Positions 1 through 9,681 are shown, counted from the first letter of the stretch. The stretch: 64,000 bases of DNA from Pseudobdellovibrionaceae bacterium (GCA_016719575.1 JADJYV010000002.1:186001-250000), one strand, 5' to 3'. Notes: a model not told the origin generated them from the letters alone. A program made the numbers and translations.

Positions 1-337
1 AAGATACTTGTTGGCCGCCATGGTGATGTTGCCAGAGTTCGTAAGATCATTGCCACCCATTGCAAGAGCACCTACCATAGTGTCGCCAGCTTTGTTGACT
101 GGAGTGTAAGTCAGAGCTGTTGTGATATCTGAAGAGGTCATTGATAGACCTGCGATCACTCGGCCTTTGGCATCAACAGAGACCTTCGCGTAGGACCCTG
201 CAGTCACACCAGATGTTGCAAGAGTGACCACGCCGGCATTTGACATCGTCGCATCACCAGACATAGACACCGCAGTTGCAGCATTGCCCGAGTTACCAAC
301 CCAGATGTTGGCTGAAGTCAGAGAATTGGTCATGGCA

Positions 338-1018
338 CTAGCCCAAGAGAGAACTCCTGCGCCATTGTTCGAAAGAACTTGTCCGGAAGCCCTTGTGCTC
401 AGGGAAAGTCAGGGAGTAGTTCGTGGTCACTGCGGCCGGCATCAGAGTCAAAGAGCCAGAAGTAGCGCCATTCAGTTGGTTGCCCTTAGTGACAGCTACA
501 CTAGAGCCATCGAGTGCAAGAATTTTGTTAGCTTGAGCCGTCGTTGTTTTATCAACAGTGACCACACCGGCATTTGACATCGTCGCATCGCCAGACATAG
601 ACACGGCAGTTGCGGCGTTGCCTGAGTTACCCACCCAGATATTGGCTGAAGTCAGTGAGTTCGACATTTTGCTATTAAACGTTGACCAGTCGGCAGAAGA
701 CAGAGCTCCGCGCTTTGTTGCAGAAGCGGTGGGGATATCGAATGTATGCGCTGAACCTGCAGAGCTGATACCGATATCAGTGCCAGCAGTACCAAGCACA
801 AAGCTTTGAGTTCCAGCAGAGAGACCGTTTAGGCTTGTGATGCCAGCTCCTGCAACGCCCAAAGACTTAGTAGTAGAACCATCGTAGTACTTGATCGTTC
901 CAGAATCATACCACATCTGTCCTGCAACCGTGCCGTTAGTAGAATTTGCAGAAAGACCAAGATACTTGTTGGCCGCCATGGTGATGTTGCCAGTATTGGT
1001 GATATCGAAAGCACCCAT
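338..1018 (-). CDS. Fragment of the repetitive exported protein
   Basis: Fifth readable piece (about 226 residues). Same repeat blocks as the preceding unit. It leaves frame near 386-396, where the sister copy reading GAAGCCCCTTGTGCTCC has lost bases, giving a spurious tail EHKGFRTSSFEQWRR. From there to base 1 the normal repeat protein can be read in a different frame (SANIWVGNSG, GDTMVGALAMGG) and stays open to the window edge. Confidence 0.5.
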   Translation of the reverse strand: MGAFDITNTGNITMAANKYLGLSANSTNGTVAGQMWYDSGTIKYYDGSTTKSLGVAGAGITSLNGLSAGTQSFVLGTAGTDIGISSAGSAHTFDIPTASATKRGALSSADWSTFNSKMSNSLTSANIWVGNSGNAATAVSMSGDATMSNAGVVTVDKTTTAQANKILALDGSSVAVTKGNQLNGATSGSLTLMPAAVTTNYSLTFPEHKGFRTSSFEQWRRSSLLG

Positions 1019-1937
1019 TGCGAGCGCCCACCATAGTGTCGCCAGCTTTGTTCACTGGAGTGTAAGTCAGAGCGGTATTGATATCAGCAGCACTTAACGA
1101 AGCACTTGCGATCACGCGGCCTTTAGCATCAACAGAAACTTTCGCGTATGTTCCCGCAGTGACTCCGCTGTTAGCAAGAGTGACCACTCCGGCATTTGAC
1201 ATTGTCGCATCACCAGACATAGACACCGCAGTTGCGGCATTGCCAGAGTTACCAACCCAAATGTTTGCAGAGGTCAGAGAATTGGTCATGGCCGTCGCCC
1301 AAGAGAGAACTCCCGAGCCATTGTTCGAGAGAACTTGTCCGGAAGCCCCTTGTGCTCCTGGGAAAGTCAAAGAGTAGTTCGTAGTCACTGCAGCCGGCAT
1401 CAGTGTCAAAGAGCCAGAAGTAGCGCCATTCAGTTGGTTGCCCTTAGTGACAGCCACGCTAGAGCCATCGAGTGCAAGAATTTTGTTAGCTTGAGCCGTT
1501 GTGGTTTTATCAACAGTGACCACACCGGCATTTGATATCGTCGCATCGCCAGACATAGACACCGCGGTTGCGGCGTTGCCAGAGTTACCAACCCAGATAT
1601 TGGCTGAAGTCAGAGAGTTCGACATTTTGCTATTAAACGTTGACCAGTCAGCAGAAGAAAGAGCTCCGCGCTTTGTTGCAGAAGCGGTGGGGATATCGAA
1701 AGTATGCGCTGAACCTGCAGAGCTGATACCGATATCAGTGCCAGCAGTGCCAAGTACAAAGCTCTGAGTTCCAGCAGAGAGACCGTTTAGGCTTGTAATG
1801 CCTGCACCTGCAACGCCCAAAGATTTAGTAGTAGAACCATCGTAGTACTTGATCGTTCCAGAGTCATACCACATCTGTCCTGCAACCGTGCCGTTAGTAG
1901 AGTTTGCAGAAAGACCAAGATACTTGTTGGCCGCCAT
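936..1937 (-). CDS. Fragment of the repetitive exported protein
   Basis: Fourth readable piece (about 333 residues, beginning MAANKYLGLSANSTNG). It corresponds to a nearly complete 958-bp repeat unit and is almost identical in protein to the neighbouring unit. The frame breaks near 1021-1030, where GCGAGCGCCCACC replaces the GCGAGCGCACCCACC seen at 1977. Not a separate gene. Confidence 0.5.
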   Translation of the reverse strand: MAANKYLGLSANSTNGTVAGQMWYDSGTIKYYDGSTTKSLGVAGAGITSLNGLSAGTQSFVLGTAGTDIGISSAGSAHTFDIPTASATKRGALSSADWSTFNSKMSNSLTSANIWVGNSGNAATAVSMSGDATISNAGVVTVDKTTTAQANKILALDGSSVAVTKGNQLNGATSGSLTLMPAAVTTNYSLTFPGAQGASGQVLSNNGSGVLSWATAMTNSLTSANIWVGNSGNAATAVSMSGDATMSNAGVVTLANSGVTAGTYAKVSVDAKGRVIASASLSAADINTALTYTPVNKAGDTMVGARNGCFRYHQYWQHHHGGQQVSWSFCKFY

Positions 1938-3103
1938 GGTGATGTTACCAGTGTTGGTAAGGTCAATGCACCCATCGCGAGCGCACCCACCATAGTGTCG
2001 CCAGCTTTGTTCACCGGAGTGAAAGTTAGAGCCGTGTTGATATCAGCGGCACTTAACGAAGCACTTGCGATCACGCGGCCTTTAGCATCAACAGAAACCT
2101 TCGCGTATGTTCCCGCAGTGACTCCGCTGTTAGCAAGAGTGACCACACCGGCATTTGACATTGTCGCATCGCCAGACATAGACACGGCGGTTGCGGCATT
2201 ACCAGAGTTACCAACCCAAATGTTTGCAGAGGTCAGAGAGTTGGTCATGGCCGTCGCCCAAGAAAGAACTCCTGAGCCATTGTTCGAAAGAACTTGTCCC
2301 GAAGCCCCTTGTGCTCCAGGGAAAGTCAGAGAGTAGTTCGTAGTTACTGCGGCCGGCATCAGAGTCAAAGAGCCAGAAGTAGCGCCATTCAGTTGGTTGC
2401 CCTTAGTGACAGCCACACTAGAGCCATCGAGTGCAAGAATTTTGTTAGCTTGAGCAGTCGTGGTTTTATCAACAGTAACCACGCCGGCATTTGATATCGT
2501 CGCATCGCCAGACATAGACACGGCAGTTGCGGCGTTGCCCGAGTTACCAACCCAGATATTAGCTGAAGTCAGAGAGTTCGACATTTTGCTATTAAACGTT
2601 GACCAGTCGGCAGAAGAAAGAGCTCCGCGCTTTGTTGCAGAAGCGGTGGGGATATCGAATGTATGCGCTGAACCCGCAGAGCTGATGCCGATATCAGTGC
2701 CAGCAGTGCCAAGCACAAAGCTCTGGGTGCTGGCAGTAAGGCCGTTCATATTCGTAATCCCGCTACCAGCAACGCCGAGAGAGATCGCAGCAGCGCCGTC
2801 CCAATACCGAATAGTATTTAAATCTGAGCGATACCACATTTTACCTTCGTCGCCAGCAACGAGACCCGCTGGATCAGAAGTGACAGAGGAAAGACTCAAG
2901 TTACCAAGCATCACATCGCCAGCTTTGTTCACCGGAGTAAAGCCAAGAGCTGCGGTGATATCAGAAGAAGCAATCGAGCTTCCCACAATGACACGGCCCT
3001 TAGCATCGACAGTGACTTTCGAGTAAGTCCCCGCAGTCACTCCTGAAGTCGCTAGGGTTAGTGCTCCGGTGTTAGCAATACTCGCATCGTCAGATATAGA
3101 CAC
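1787..3103 (-). CDS. Fragment of the repetitive exported protein
   Basis: Third readable piece (about 438 residues, beginning MSISDDASIANTGALTLATSG). It overlaps the 5' piece by 46 bases in another frame, as expected for one frameshift inside a repeated block. It contains the start of the 958-bp tandem repeat array. The frame is lost near 1965, where ATTGCCACCC of sister copies reads as CAATGCACCC. Not a separate gene. Confidence 0.5.
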   Translation of the reverse strand: MSISDDASIANTGALTLATSGVTAGTYSKVTVDAKGRVIVGSSIASSDITAALGFTPVNKAGDVMLGNLSLSSVTSDPAGLVAGDEGKMWYRSDLNTIRYWDGAAAISLGVAGSGITNMNGLTASTQSFVLGTAGTDIGISSAGSAHTFDIPTASATKRGALSSADWSTFNSKMSNSLTSANIWVGNSGNAATAVSMSGDATISNAGVVTVDKTTTAQANKILALDGSSVAVTKGNQLNGATSGSLTLMPAAVTTNYSLTFPGAQGASGQVLSNNGSGVLSWATAMTNSLTSANIWVGNSGNAATAVSMSGDATMSNAGVVTLANSGVTAGTYAKVSVDAKGRVIASASLSAADINTALTFTPVNKAGDTMVGALAMGALTLPTLVTSPWRPTSILVFLQTLLTARLQDRCGMTLERSSTTMVLLLNLWALQVQALQA

Positions 3104-4431
3104 AGCGGTTGCGGTGTTGCCGGAGTTACCACCCAGACCTTTGCATCAGCCAAGGTTGAAGATTGTTTGGCATTAAAAGAATCGTAGTCCGTTTTACTGA
3201 TAAGACCGGCAGTGACAGCTGCAGCAGAAGCCATTGGGATATTGAGAGTGTGAGTTGATGTTGCAGAAACAAAACTCGGAGAATTGCCAGAAGTTCCGAT
3301 TGCAAAACTCTGAGTGCCCGCCGTAAGACCATTCATATTGGTAATACCTGCTCCCGCAACACCAAGAGATTTGGTCGTAGAACCATCGTAGTACTTGATC
3401 GTGCCCGCATCGTACCACATTTGTCCTGCAACCGTGCCGTTGGTAGAGTTTGCAGAAAGACCAAGATACTTGTTGGCCGCCATAGTGATATTACCAGCGT
3501 TTGTAAGATCATTGCCACCCATCGCCAGAGCGCCCACCATGGTGTCGCCAGCTTTATTCACCGGAGTGTAAGTCAGAGCCGTGTTGACATCCACAGCGGC
3601 ACTTAACGAAGCACTTGCAGTCACGCGGCCTTTAGCATCAACAACGACCTTAGAATAAGTCCCCGCAGTCACTCCAGTAGTTGAAAGACTTGAAACTCCC
3701 GCATTATCGATAGCAACATCACCAGACATCGTCACTTCAGTCGCTGCATTGCCTGAGTTACCAACCCAAATTTTTCCGTTAGCAAGTGTTGGAAGAGAAG
3801 GATCTGGATAAGCACAAGACCATCCTGTTACTGACCACTTCAGCACATGACCTGATGTTGAGCAGGCAAAGTTGACTAAATTACCAGTAGCTCCTGCGAT
3901 GATGACACCCGAAGTGGCCGCATTCACGCCGCCAGTGCTCAGCATTGGAGCTGTGATTTTACCTGCGCCGATTGCGAGGGCACCCGCATTATCTATGGTG
4001 GCATCACCGGACATGGTCACCGCGGTGGCTGCATTGCCAGAGTTACCAACCCAGATCTGAGCTGAGTTCAGAGTAGATCCTTGTTTCGCATTAAACGTGG
4101 ACCAATCAGCAGAAGACAAAGCTCCGCGCTTCGTTGCAGAAGCGGTGGGGATATCGAAAGTATGAGCGGAACCCGCAGAGCTGATACCGATATCAGTGCC
4201 TGCAGTGCCAAGCACAAAGCTCTGAGTGCTGGTCGTAAGTCCATTGATATTCGTAATCCCGCTACCAGCAACACCGAGAGAGACCGCTGTAGCGCCATCC
4301 CAATACCGAATAGTATTTAAATCTGAACGATACCACATCTTACCTTCGTCGCCAGCAACGAGACCCGCTGGATCAGAAGTGACAGAGGAAAGACTCAAGT
4401 TACCAAGCATCACATCGCCAGCTTTGTTCAC
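3058..4431 (-). CDS. Fragment of the repetitive exported protein
   Basis: In-frame continuation of the giant repeat protein, about 457 residues beginning NKAGDVMLGNLSLSSV. It carries two full repeat cycles, including a cysteine-bearing insert (LVNFACSTSGHVLKWSVTGWSC) that also occurs near 5.5 kb in the N-terminal piece. It ends after VWVVTPATPQPLCL, where sister copies continue IWVGNSGNAATAV. The change is a lost base in the run around 3129-3131. It is not an independent gene: no start signal, and both ends lie inside repeat units. Confidence 0.55.
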   Translation of the reverse strand: MNKAGDVMLGNLSLSSVTSDPAGLVAGDEGKMWYRSDLNTIRYWDGATAVSLGVAGSGITNINGLTTSTQSFVLGTAGTDIGISSAGSAHTFDIPTASATKRGALSSADWSTFNAKQGSTLNSAQIWVGNSGNAATAVTMSGDATIDNAGALAIGAGKITAPMLSTGGVNAATSGVIIAGATGNLVNFACSTSGHVLKWSVTGWSCAYPDPSLPTLANGKIWVGNSGNAATEVTMSGDVAIDNAGVSSLSTTGVTAGTYSKVVVDAKGRVTASASLSAAVDVNTALTYTPVNKAGDTMVGALAMGGNDLTNAGNITMAANKYLGLSANSTNGTVAGQMWYDAGTIKYYDGSTTKSLGVAGAGITNMNGLTAGTQSFAIGTSGNSPSFVSATSTHTLNIPMASAAAVTAGLISKTDYDSFNAKQSSTLADAKVWVVTPATPQPLCLYLTMRVLLTPEH

Positions 4432-5332
4432 CGGAGTAAAGCCAAGAGCTGCGGTGATATCAGAAGAAGCAATCGAGCTTCCAGTCGTTACGCGACCTTT
4501 GCATCGACAGTGACTTTCGAGTAAGTGCCGGCAGTCACTCCGCTGTAGCTAAACTCAAAACTCCAGCATTCGTAATACTGGCATCCCCAGTCATGCTCAC
4601 CGCTGCCGTGTTGCCCGAGTTACCAACCCACATACTGCCATCTGGCAACGGGGAGATCAGAGTTTGCTAAATTGGCTCCACTAGTAACACGGCCTTTGGC
4701 ATCCACGTGACTTCGGATAAGTTCCGGCGGTGACCCCCTGAAGTCGCAAGAGTTAAGACGCCAGTGTTAGCAACACTCGCATCGCCAGAAATGGAGACTG
4801 CGGTTGCGGTATTGCCGGAGTTACCCACCCAAACCTTGCATCCGCCAAGGTTGAAGATTGTTTGGCATTAAACGTAGTCCAATCAGCTGAAGACAAAGCT
4901 CCGCGATTCGTTGCCAGAAGTTGGGATATTAAAAGTGTGATCAGACCCGGCAGAAGAAATATTAAACTCGGTACCGGCACTACCAGTAACAAAACTCTGA
5001 GTGCCCGCAGTAAGACCGTTGATATTGGTAATCCCGGCACCCGCAACACCCAAGAGATTTTGCCGCAGATCCATCCCAGTATTTTACAACATCAGACCCG
5101 CATCGATACCACATCTTTCCTGCAACCCTGCAACGCAGAGCCCGCAGAAAGACCAAGATATTTGTCAGCCGCCATAGAGAGGTTGCCAGCGTTGGTAAGC
5201 CATTGCCACCCATCGCCAGAGCGCCTCACCATGGTGTCGCCAAGCTTTATTCACCGGAGTAGAAGCAGAAGTGACATCCAAGAAGAAATCGCAGTTCCAG
5301 CACTCACGCGGCCCTTAGCATCCACAGTGACT

Positions 5333-7339
5333 TTAGAATAAGTCCCCCGCAGTCACACCCGTGGTTGAAAGACTTGAAACTCCCGCAGTATCGATAGAGA
5401 CATCACCAGACATCGTGACTTCAGTCGCTGCATTGCCAGAGTTACCAACCCAGATTTTTCCGTTAGCAAGTGTTGGAAGAGAAGGATCTGGATAAGCACA
5501 AGACCACCCTATCACTGACCACTTCAGCACATGACCGGATGTAGAGCAGGCAAAGTTGACTAAGTTGCCAGCTGGACCCGCAATAATCACACCCGAGGTG
5601 GCCGCATTGATACCGCCAGTGCTCAGCATGGGGGCAGTGATTTTGCCTGCGCCAATAGCAAGAGCACCCGTATTATCAAGGGTGGCATCACCGGACATAG
5701 TCACTGCGGTGGCTGCATTGCCAGAGTTACCCACCCAGATTTGGGCTGAGTTCAAAGACGTTCCCATTTTGTTATTAAACAATGACCAGTCCGCAGCAGA
5801 GAGAGCTCCGCGATTGGCCGCAGAAGCTGTTGGGATATCCAAAGTATGGGTAGAACCAACAGAAGAAACAGTGATATTCGTTCCGGCGGTGCCAACAACA
5901 AAGCTCTGTGCCGTCGCAACAAGTCCGTTCATGCTCTGCATGCCAGCGCCAGCCACGCCCAAAGGAATTGCCGCAGCACCATCCCAGTACATAATAGTGT
6001 TAAGATCGGAGCGATACCACATCTTGCCTTCGTCACCAGCAAGCAATCCTGCAGGGTCCGAGGTCACAGACACAAGACTAAGATTGCCACCCATCACATC
6101 GCCAGCTTTGTTCACCGGAGTAAAACCAAGAGCGGCGGTGATATCTGAAGAGGCTAAATTAGAACCGCTTAAAACTCTTCCCTTCGCATCAACGCCGACT
6201 TTCGAGTAAGTCCCCGCCGTCACACCCGAAGTCGCAAGAGTTAGAGCGCCGGCAGTGTCAATCGTTGCGTCTCCGCTCATCGTCACGGCCTCAGCTTGCC
6301 CCGAAGCATTACCAACTAAGATTTTGCCGTTCGCAAGAGCTGAAGTTTGTTTGTTATTAAAGATGTTCCAATCCGTACTTGATAAATAGCCATCTGCGGC
6401 CGCACCGGCTTGAGAAATTGAAATCGTCGAAGTTGCACTGCCAGAGACACTGAGGGGCAAATTTGCAACCACGCTGGCAACACCTGAAGCCGCAGGCGTC
6501 ACAGGCGTCCACGCTGTGCCATTAAAAACCAAGATTTGTCCATTCGTGGGAGCTGTTGCAGACACCGATTGTCCCTGAATCTTGACCACAGTGTTTGTGG
6601 CAAAAGCTCCGGTGACATCGCCAGCTAAAGACGTCGAACTCGAAAGATAAGCGGCGTTTGGATTCTTAACCAATCGCCAAAACTCATCGTACTGAGTTTG
6701 CGATAAGTCGGTATTAGAATTCGCAGTCTTATCAACAACCGAATCAATTCTTAACAAATCCCCCGTGCCATAACCATTCACTTTGTAGGCCTGCAAAGCT
6801 GACGGCACAGGGTTGATTTTTAGCGCCGGAAGATTCTGCACGCCGCTGCCATCTCCGGCATCAAAGGAGACCATCAAAATGCGAGGTTCACTGGCACTTG
6901 CGGGAGTAAATCCCGTGTGCGGAGCCGAACAGGTTAAGCCCGTAAAAGTTTTGCTGTTATTGAACAAGTCATAAAGATCAGTCACATTGCCATTGAAGCT
7001 ACTAGATCCGGCAGCTCCATCACCAATATCAAAAGAGAATGTACCTGCTGTTGTTGACAAGTCCAACGAACGAGACTCGGTATACAAAAGACAACTTCTA
7101 TTGACATCGTAGATCGCCACTGAAAAGGCAACGCTGGCTGAGGTCACCGGCGTAACGCCATCAGCACTCATAATACGACCGGTATAGTTAATGCCAGGAT
7201 TGGCATTCAGGGCGGCATCAGAAATGTGAGTAAACAAAAGAGTGAGGACAACAAAAATAAAACGAATAGCAATAAGCTTGCGGAACGCAGAACTGCGAAA
7301 TTTTATATGAATAAATGAGCTGGAAAAAAAACGTCCCAT
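5333..7339 (-). CDS. N-terminal intact part of the repetitive exported protein
   Basis: This is the longest undisturbed piece of the giant gene, about 668 residues from ATG 7339. Order: signal peptide (about residues 15-42), then a non-repeated domain of about 200 residues with NPGINYTGRI and a small cysteine pair region (NRSCLLYTES ... GLTCSAPHTG) that looks like a folded N-terminal head. Repeats of about 90-100 residues follow, rich in Ala, Gly, Ser and Thr with almost no charge. The frame ends artificially at TAGDLF. Other repeat copies read TAGTYSKV here, and the DNA has five C (5343-5347 area) where sister copies have four, so a one-base insertion in a C run causes the stop. No strong Shine-Dalgarno is visible upstream of 7339; ORF extension to 7480 lacks protein-like sequence. 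Confidence 0.7.
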   Translation of the reverse strand: MGRFFSSSFIHIKFRSSAFRKLIAIRFIFVVLTLLFTHISDAALNANPGINYTGRIMSADGVTPVTSASVAFSVAIYDVNRSCLLYTESRSLDLSTTAGTFSFDIGDGAAGSSSFNGNVTDLYDLFNNSKTFTGLTCSAPHTGFTPASASEPRILMVSFDAGDGSGVQNLPALKINPVPSALQAYKVNGYGTGDLLRIDSVVDKTANSNTDLSQTQYDEFWRLVKNPNAAYLSSSTSLAGDVTGAFATNTVVKIQGQSVSATAPTNGQILVFNGTAWTPVTPAASGVASVVANLPLSVSGSATSTISISQAGAAADGYLSSTDWNIFNNKQTSALANGKILVGNASGQAEAVTMSGDATIDTAGALTLATSGVTAGTYSKVGVDAKGRVLSGSNLASSDITAALGFTPVNKAGDVMGGNLSLVSVTSDPAGLLAGDEGKMWYRSDLNTIMYWDGAAAIPLGVAGAGMQSMNGLVATAQSFVVGTAGTNITVSSVGSTHTLDIPTASAANRGALSAADWSLFNNKMGTSLNSAQIWVGNSGNAATAVTMSGDATLDNTGALAIGAGKITAPMLSTGGINAATSGVIIAGPAGNLVNFACSTSGHVLKWSVIGWSCAYPDPSLPTLANGKIWVGNSGNAATEVTMSGDVSIDTAGVSSLSTTGVTAGDLF

Positions 7340-7480
7340 GCACGACTTATCGTCAGAAAATGGGAAATTCTTGAATCTCGCATGATTTAATGAAGAACAA
7401 AAGTTACCAAAAGTGACCCAAAACGAGACGCTGACTTTTGGCCTTAGGCCCAGTCCCCCTAAAGAACCATTAGCGAGCAA

Positions 7481-8014
7481 CTAAAAGCTGCCACCGCCGG
7501 CAAGGACGATAAAATATTGAGTCTCATTTTTAGGCAGGACTGTCTTGGCAACGTCTTCACGAGAACCAAAGTAAGATAAATATCGAGCGCCACCGCCTAT
7601 TTGAATTCCAGCTAACTTAAAAATCACTCCGGCCTCAGCTGTCGCAGCGCTGTTATTTGCAGTCGCAAAGCGAACGCCGGGACCAGCAAAGGCCCTCACG
7701 CCAAAACTCTTATCGTCAGTAGAAGATTCATAGGTCGCCAAAAAAGCAGAGTCGAGACCGCTTACGGATGTGATATTCGAACCAAAACGAGTAAAGACGG
7801 CATTTCGCCAATTGAGCCAATCAGTTAAATACCAATTCAGTGCAATGTTGATTTCTGAATACGAATTGCCATTATCTGAACCCGTTGCCATGCCCAAATC
7901 ATAGGTGAAAGTTGAATGCTGTGAGGGATGGGTCTTAATACTGGGCATAGGGCGAACCGCCAATGCCGAGTTCTCTAGTAATAACAAAGCTCCAATTACA
8001 AATAAAAACTTCAT
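7481..8014 (-). CDS. Small outer-membrane beta-barrel-like protein
   Basis: A 177-residue exported protein of unknown function. From ATG 8014 it has a clear signal peptide (MKFLFVIGALLLLENSALA). The rest alternates short beta-type stretches ending in aromatic or glycine-rich turns (LNWYLTDWLNWRNAVFTRFGS, FGVRAFAGPGVRFA, IQIGGGARYLSYFG), and it finishes FIVLAGGGSF, a pattern of small outer-membrane barrels. The longer ORF up to 8149 was rejected because its first 45 residues are very basic, precede the signal peptide and overlap the ferredoxin gene. It lies only a few bases after that gene, so it may be read through from the same transcript. Its stop is about 140 bases upstream of the start of the giant fibre gene. 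Confidence 0.6.
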   Translation of the reverse strand: MKFLFVIGALLLLENSALAVRPMPSIKTHPSQHSTFTYDLGMATGSDNGNSYSEINIALNWYLTDWLNWRNAVFTRFGSNITSVSGLDSAFLATYESSTDDKSFGVRAFAGPGVRFATANNSAATAEAGVIFKLAGIQIGGGARYLSYFGSREDVAKTVLPKNETQYFIVLAGGGSF

Positions 8015-8018
8015 AAAT

Positions 8019-8432
8019 TTAATTTCTTTTCGGTTTCTCTTCGGACTTTTCTCCAAGCAACATTGTGTCCTGAACCGCGTGCGACTCTGTTTGTTGTTTT
8101 TGACTTCTAAAGCCTCTAACTTTTTTCGTCTGATTCTCCTGACGCTCAATTTGCTCAGTTAAATCCACAGTGACATCGCCAAAGCAATGAACCTGGCAAG
8201 CCAAACGACGACCATCGATATACCAGTTTGTTCCAATCAGACTTAACTCCGACTTATTCGGTGGAATCACATTGTGCTCCCCCTCGAGCAATCTCACTCG
8301 GCACTCCGCACAGCTTGGAACGCCTTTGCAAATGGATTTAATCTCAATGTGATTATCAGTTGCAATTTGCAACAGCGACTTCTCAGGAGTCACTTCGATT
8401 TCAATATTTTGTGGAACAAATTTAACCTTCAT
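8019..8432 (-). CDS. 2Fe-2S ferredoxin-like protein
   Basis: An electron-transfer protein of about 137 residues. Residues 1-95 form a plant/adrenodoxin-type ferredoxin fold with cysteines 35, 41, 44 and 79 (C-x5-C-x2-C ... C), the normal [2Fe-2S] ligand set. A fifth cysteine at 83 is extra. The C-terminal 45 residues are polar and basic (QKQQTESHAVQD) and look disordered. Start: ATG 8432, preferred over the GTG immediately before it. No signal peptide, so cytoplasmic. It follows tyrS by 24 bases on the same strand and probably ends that operon. The partner is not identifiable here. Confidence 0.8.
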   Translation of the reverse strand: MKVKFVPQNIEIEVTPEKSLLQIATDNHIEIKSICKGVPSCAECRVRLLEGEHNVIPPNKSELSLIGTNWYIDGRRLACQVHCFGDVTVDLTEQIERQENQTKKVRGFRSQKQQTESHAVQDTMLLGEKSEEKPKRN

Positions 8433-8455
8433 CACTTAACTCCAGGGATCAAACC

Positions 8456-9679
8456 CTACTTCACCACAACTTTTACAAATTTCAATTTTCCGGCCTTTAA
8501 AATAAAGCTTTCGCCAGATTTTAAATCCCAACGCATTTTGGGATCTGCAAGTTTTTGTCCATCACGCTGCACGCCTCCACCCGAAATCAAACGTCCAGCT
8601 TCACCGTTTGAGTTCGCCAGCCCCGCACGCACCATCAAAGCACAAACCCCCAGCTGACTCTCAGCAAACACTTCAAAAACAGGAATTTCATCCGGCATGC
8701 CCTTGTTGACAAAAATACGCTGAAACTCTTCTTCTGCCGCTGCAGCCGCAGCCTCAGAGTGAAATCTCTTGATTAAGAATTTTGCCAAATTGACCTTAAC
8801 ATCCCGTGGATGCTTACGCTTTTCGCTGACATCAAGTTTTAATTGCGCCAAAGCTGCCGGCGTAATTTCTGTTAGCAATTCATACCACCGGTACATCAGA
8901 TCATCAGAAATTCGCATAGTCTTTCCGAACATTTCTTTCGCAGAATCAACAACAGAAATGTAATTATCAAGACTCTTGGACATCTTATGAATACCGTCAA
9001 TACCCTCTAAAATTGGCATCGTTAGCACGCACTGAGCCTCAAGTCCGTAAGCTCCCTGAAGGTCTCTTCCAACTAAAAGATTGAATTTTTGATCCGTGCC
9101 CCCGAGCTCAACATCGGACTTAAGTGCCACCGAGTCATATCCTTGAGTCAGGGGATACAAAAATTCATGAATGGCAATAGGCACTCCCGTTTTATAGCGC
9201 TTTGTAAAATCGTCCCGCTCGAGCATGCGCGCAACCGTGTACTGCGCCGACATTCTGATCATATCTGCCGGAGTCATTTTATTGATCCATGTGGAGTTAT
9301 AAACAATTTCCGTTTTCTCCGGATCCAGAATTTTAAAAATTTGCTTTGCATAGGTCTTTGCATTCTCGTCTATCTCTTCTCGGGTTAACATTGGACGAGT
9401 TGCATTTTTCCCTGAGGGATCCCCTATCATCGCAGTAAAATCACCAATTAAAAAATGAATGTGATGACCTAACTCCTGAAAAGTTTTTAACTTATTGATC
9501 ACCACCGTGTGACCAATATGAATATCTGGCCTTGTTGGATCCGCCCCAAACTTAATTTTTAAGGGCTGATTTTTCTCTTTACTGCGTTTGAGCTTTTTAA
9601 GCATTTCCTCGTCATTTATAAACTCAGCAGTACCAAATTTGATACGCTCAAGTTGCTCATGAGGGGCTAAGAATGACAT
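8456..9679 (-). CDS. tyrS: Tyrosyl-tRNA synthetase
   Basis: Charges tRNA-Tyr with tyrosine using ATP; cytoplasmic. At 407 residues it has the class I signatures HIGH (residues 54-57, within DIHIGHTVV) and KMSKS (232-236), and a C-terminal S4-like RNA-binding segment (ALMVRAGLANSNGEAGRLISGGGV). The ELGGTDQKFN tyrosine/ATP pocket is intact. The motif pattern is that of the TyrZ-like bacterial subgroup rather than the E. coli type. ATG 9679 is preceded by GAGG seven bases away, inside the end of rny; the two genes are only two bases apart, so they are co-transcribed. Confidence 0.95.
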   Translation of the reverse strand: MSFLAPHEQLERIKFGTAEFINDEEMLKKLKRSKEKNQPLKIKFGADPTRPDIHIGHTVVINKLKTFQELGHHIHFLIGDFTAMIGDPSGKNATRPMLTREEIDENAKTYAKQIFKILDPEKTEIVYNSTWINKMTPADMIRMSAQYTVARMLERDDFTKRYKTGVPIAIHEFLYPLTQGYDSVALKSDVELGGTDQKFNLLVGRDLQGAYGLEAQCVLTMPILEGIDGIHKMSKSLDNYISVVDSAKEMFGKTMRISDDLMYRWYELLTEITPAALAQLKLDVSEKRKHPRDVKVNLAKFLIKRFHSEAAAAAAEEEFQRIFVNKGMPDEIPVFEVFAESQLGVCALMVRAGLANSNGEAGRLISGGGVQRDGQKLADPKMRWDLKSGESFILKAGKLKFVKVVVK

Positions 9680-9681
9680 GT

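Larger units (their letters stand above)
1..2722. repeat. Tandem repeat, 958-bp unit, about 2.8 copies
   Basis: The motif AAGATACTTGTTGGCCGCCA occurs at 1, 959 and 1917, exactly 958 bases apart, and the DNA between is nearly identical until about 2722, where the third copy diverges. Further diverged cousins of the same motif start at 3463 and 5155. Near-identity at DNA level implies recent duplication or gene conversion inside the fibre gene. Confidence 0.9.
1..7339 (-). pseudogene. Giant repetitive exported fibre-like protein, frameshifted, 3' end outside window
   Basis: One continuous minus-strand gene is visible as successive long reading frames that change frame at single-base indels near 5340, many points between 4480 and 5330, about 3130, about 1965, about 1025 and about 390. 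The protein is built from recurring blocks (IWVGNSGNAATAV, MSGDATI, VTAGTYSKV, DAKGRV, LGFTPVNKAGD, LGLSANSTNG) of the kind found in phage-tail-fibre-like surface proteins of Bdellovibrionales. The start is taken as ATG 7339 because it precedes a basic n-region and a hydrophobic segment (IRFIFVVLTLLFTHISDA), a credible signal peptide cut after SDA. Role is inferred only: a large exported, probably surface, adhesin. The frame is still open at base 1. Whether the frameshifts are real or consensus errors in a hard-to-assemble repeat cannot be decided from sequence. Confidence 0.75.

Noticed and set aside
224..3026. Several plus-strand reading frames with repeated DIVASPDIDTAVAALPELPTQ
   Set aside because: Exact antisense of the repeat protein; they repeat only because the DNA does, and have no ribosome sites.
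1..5300. Repeat array considered as CRISPR
   Set aside because: Units are 958 bp and coding; no short repeat-spacer structure. The 9-bp tracts at 26.0 and 37.5 kb are also coding.
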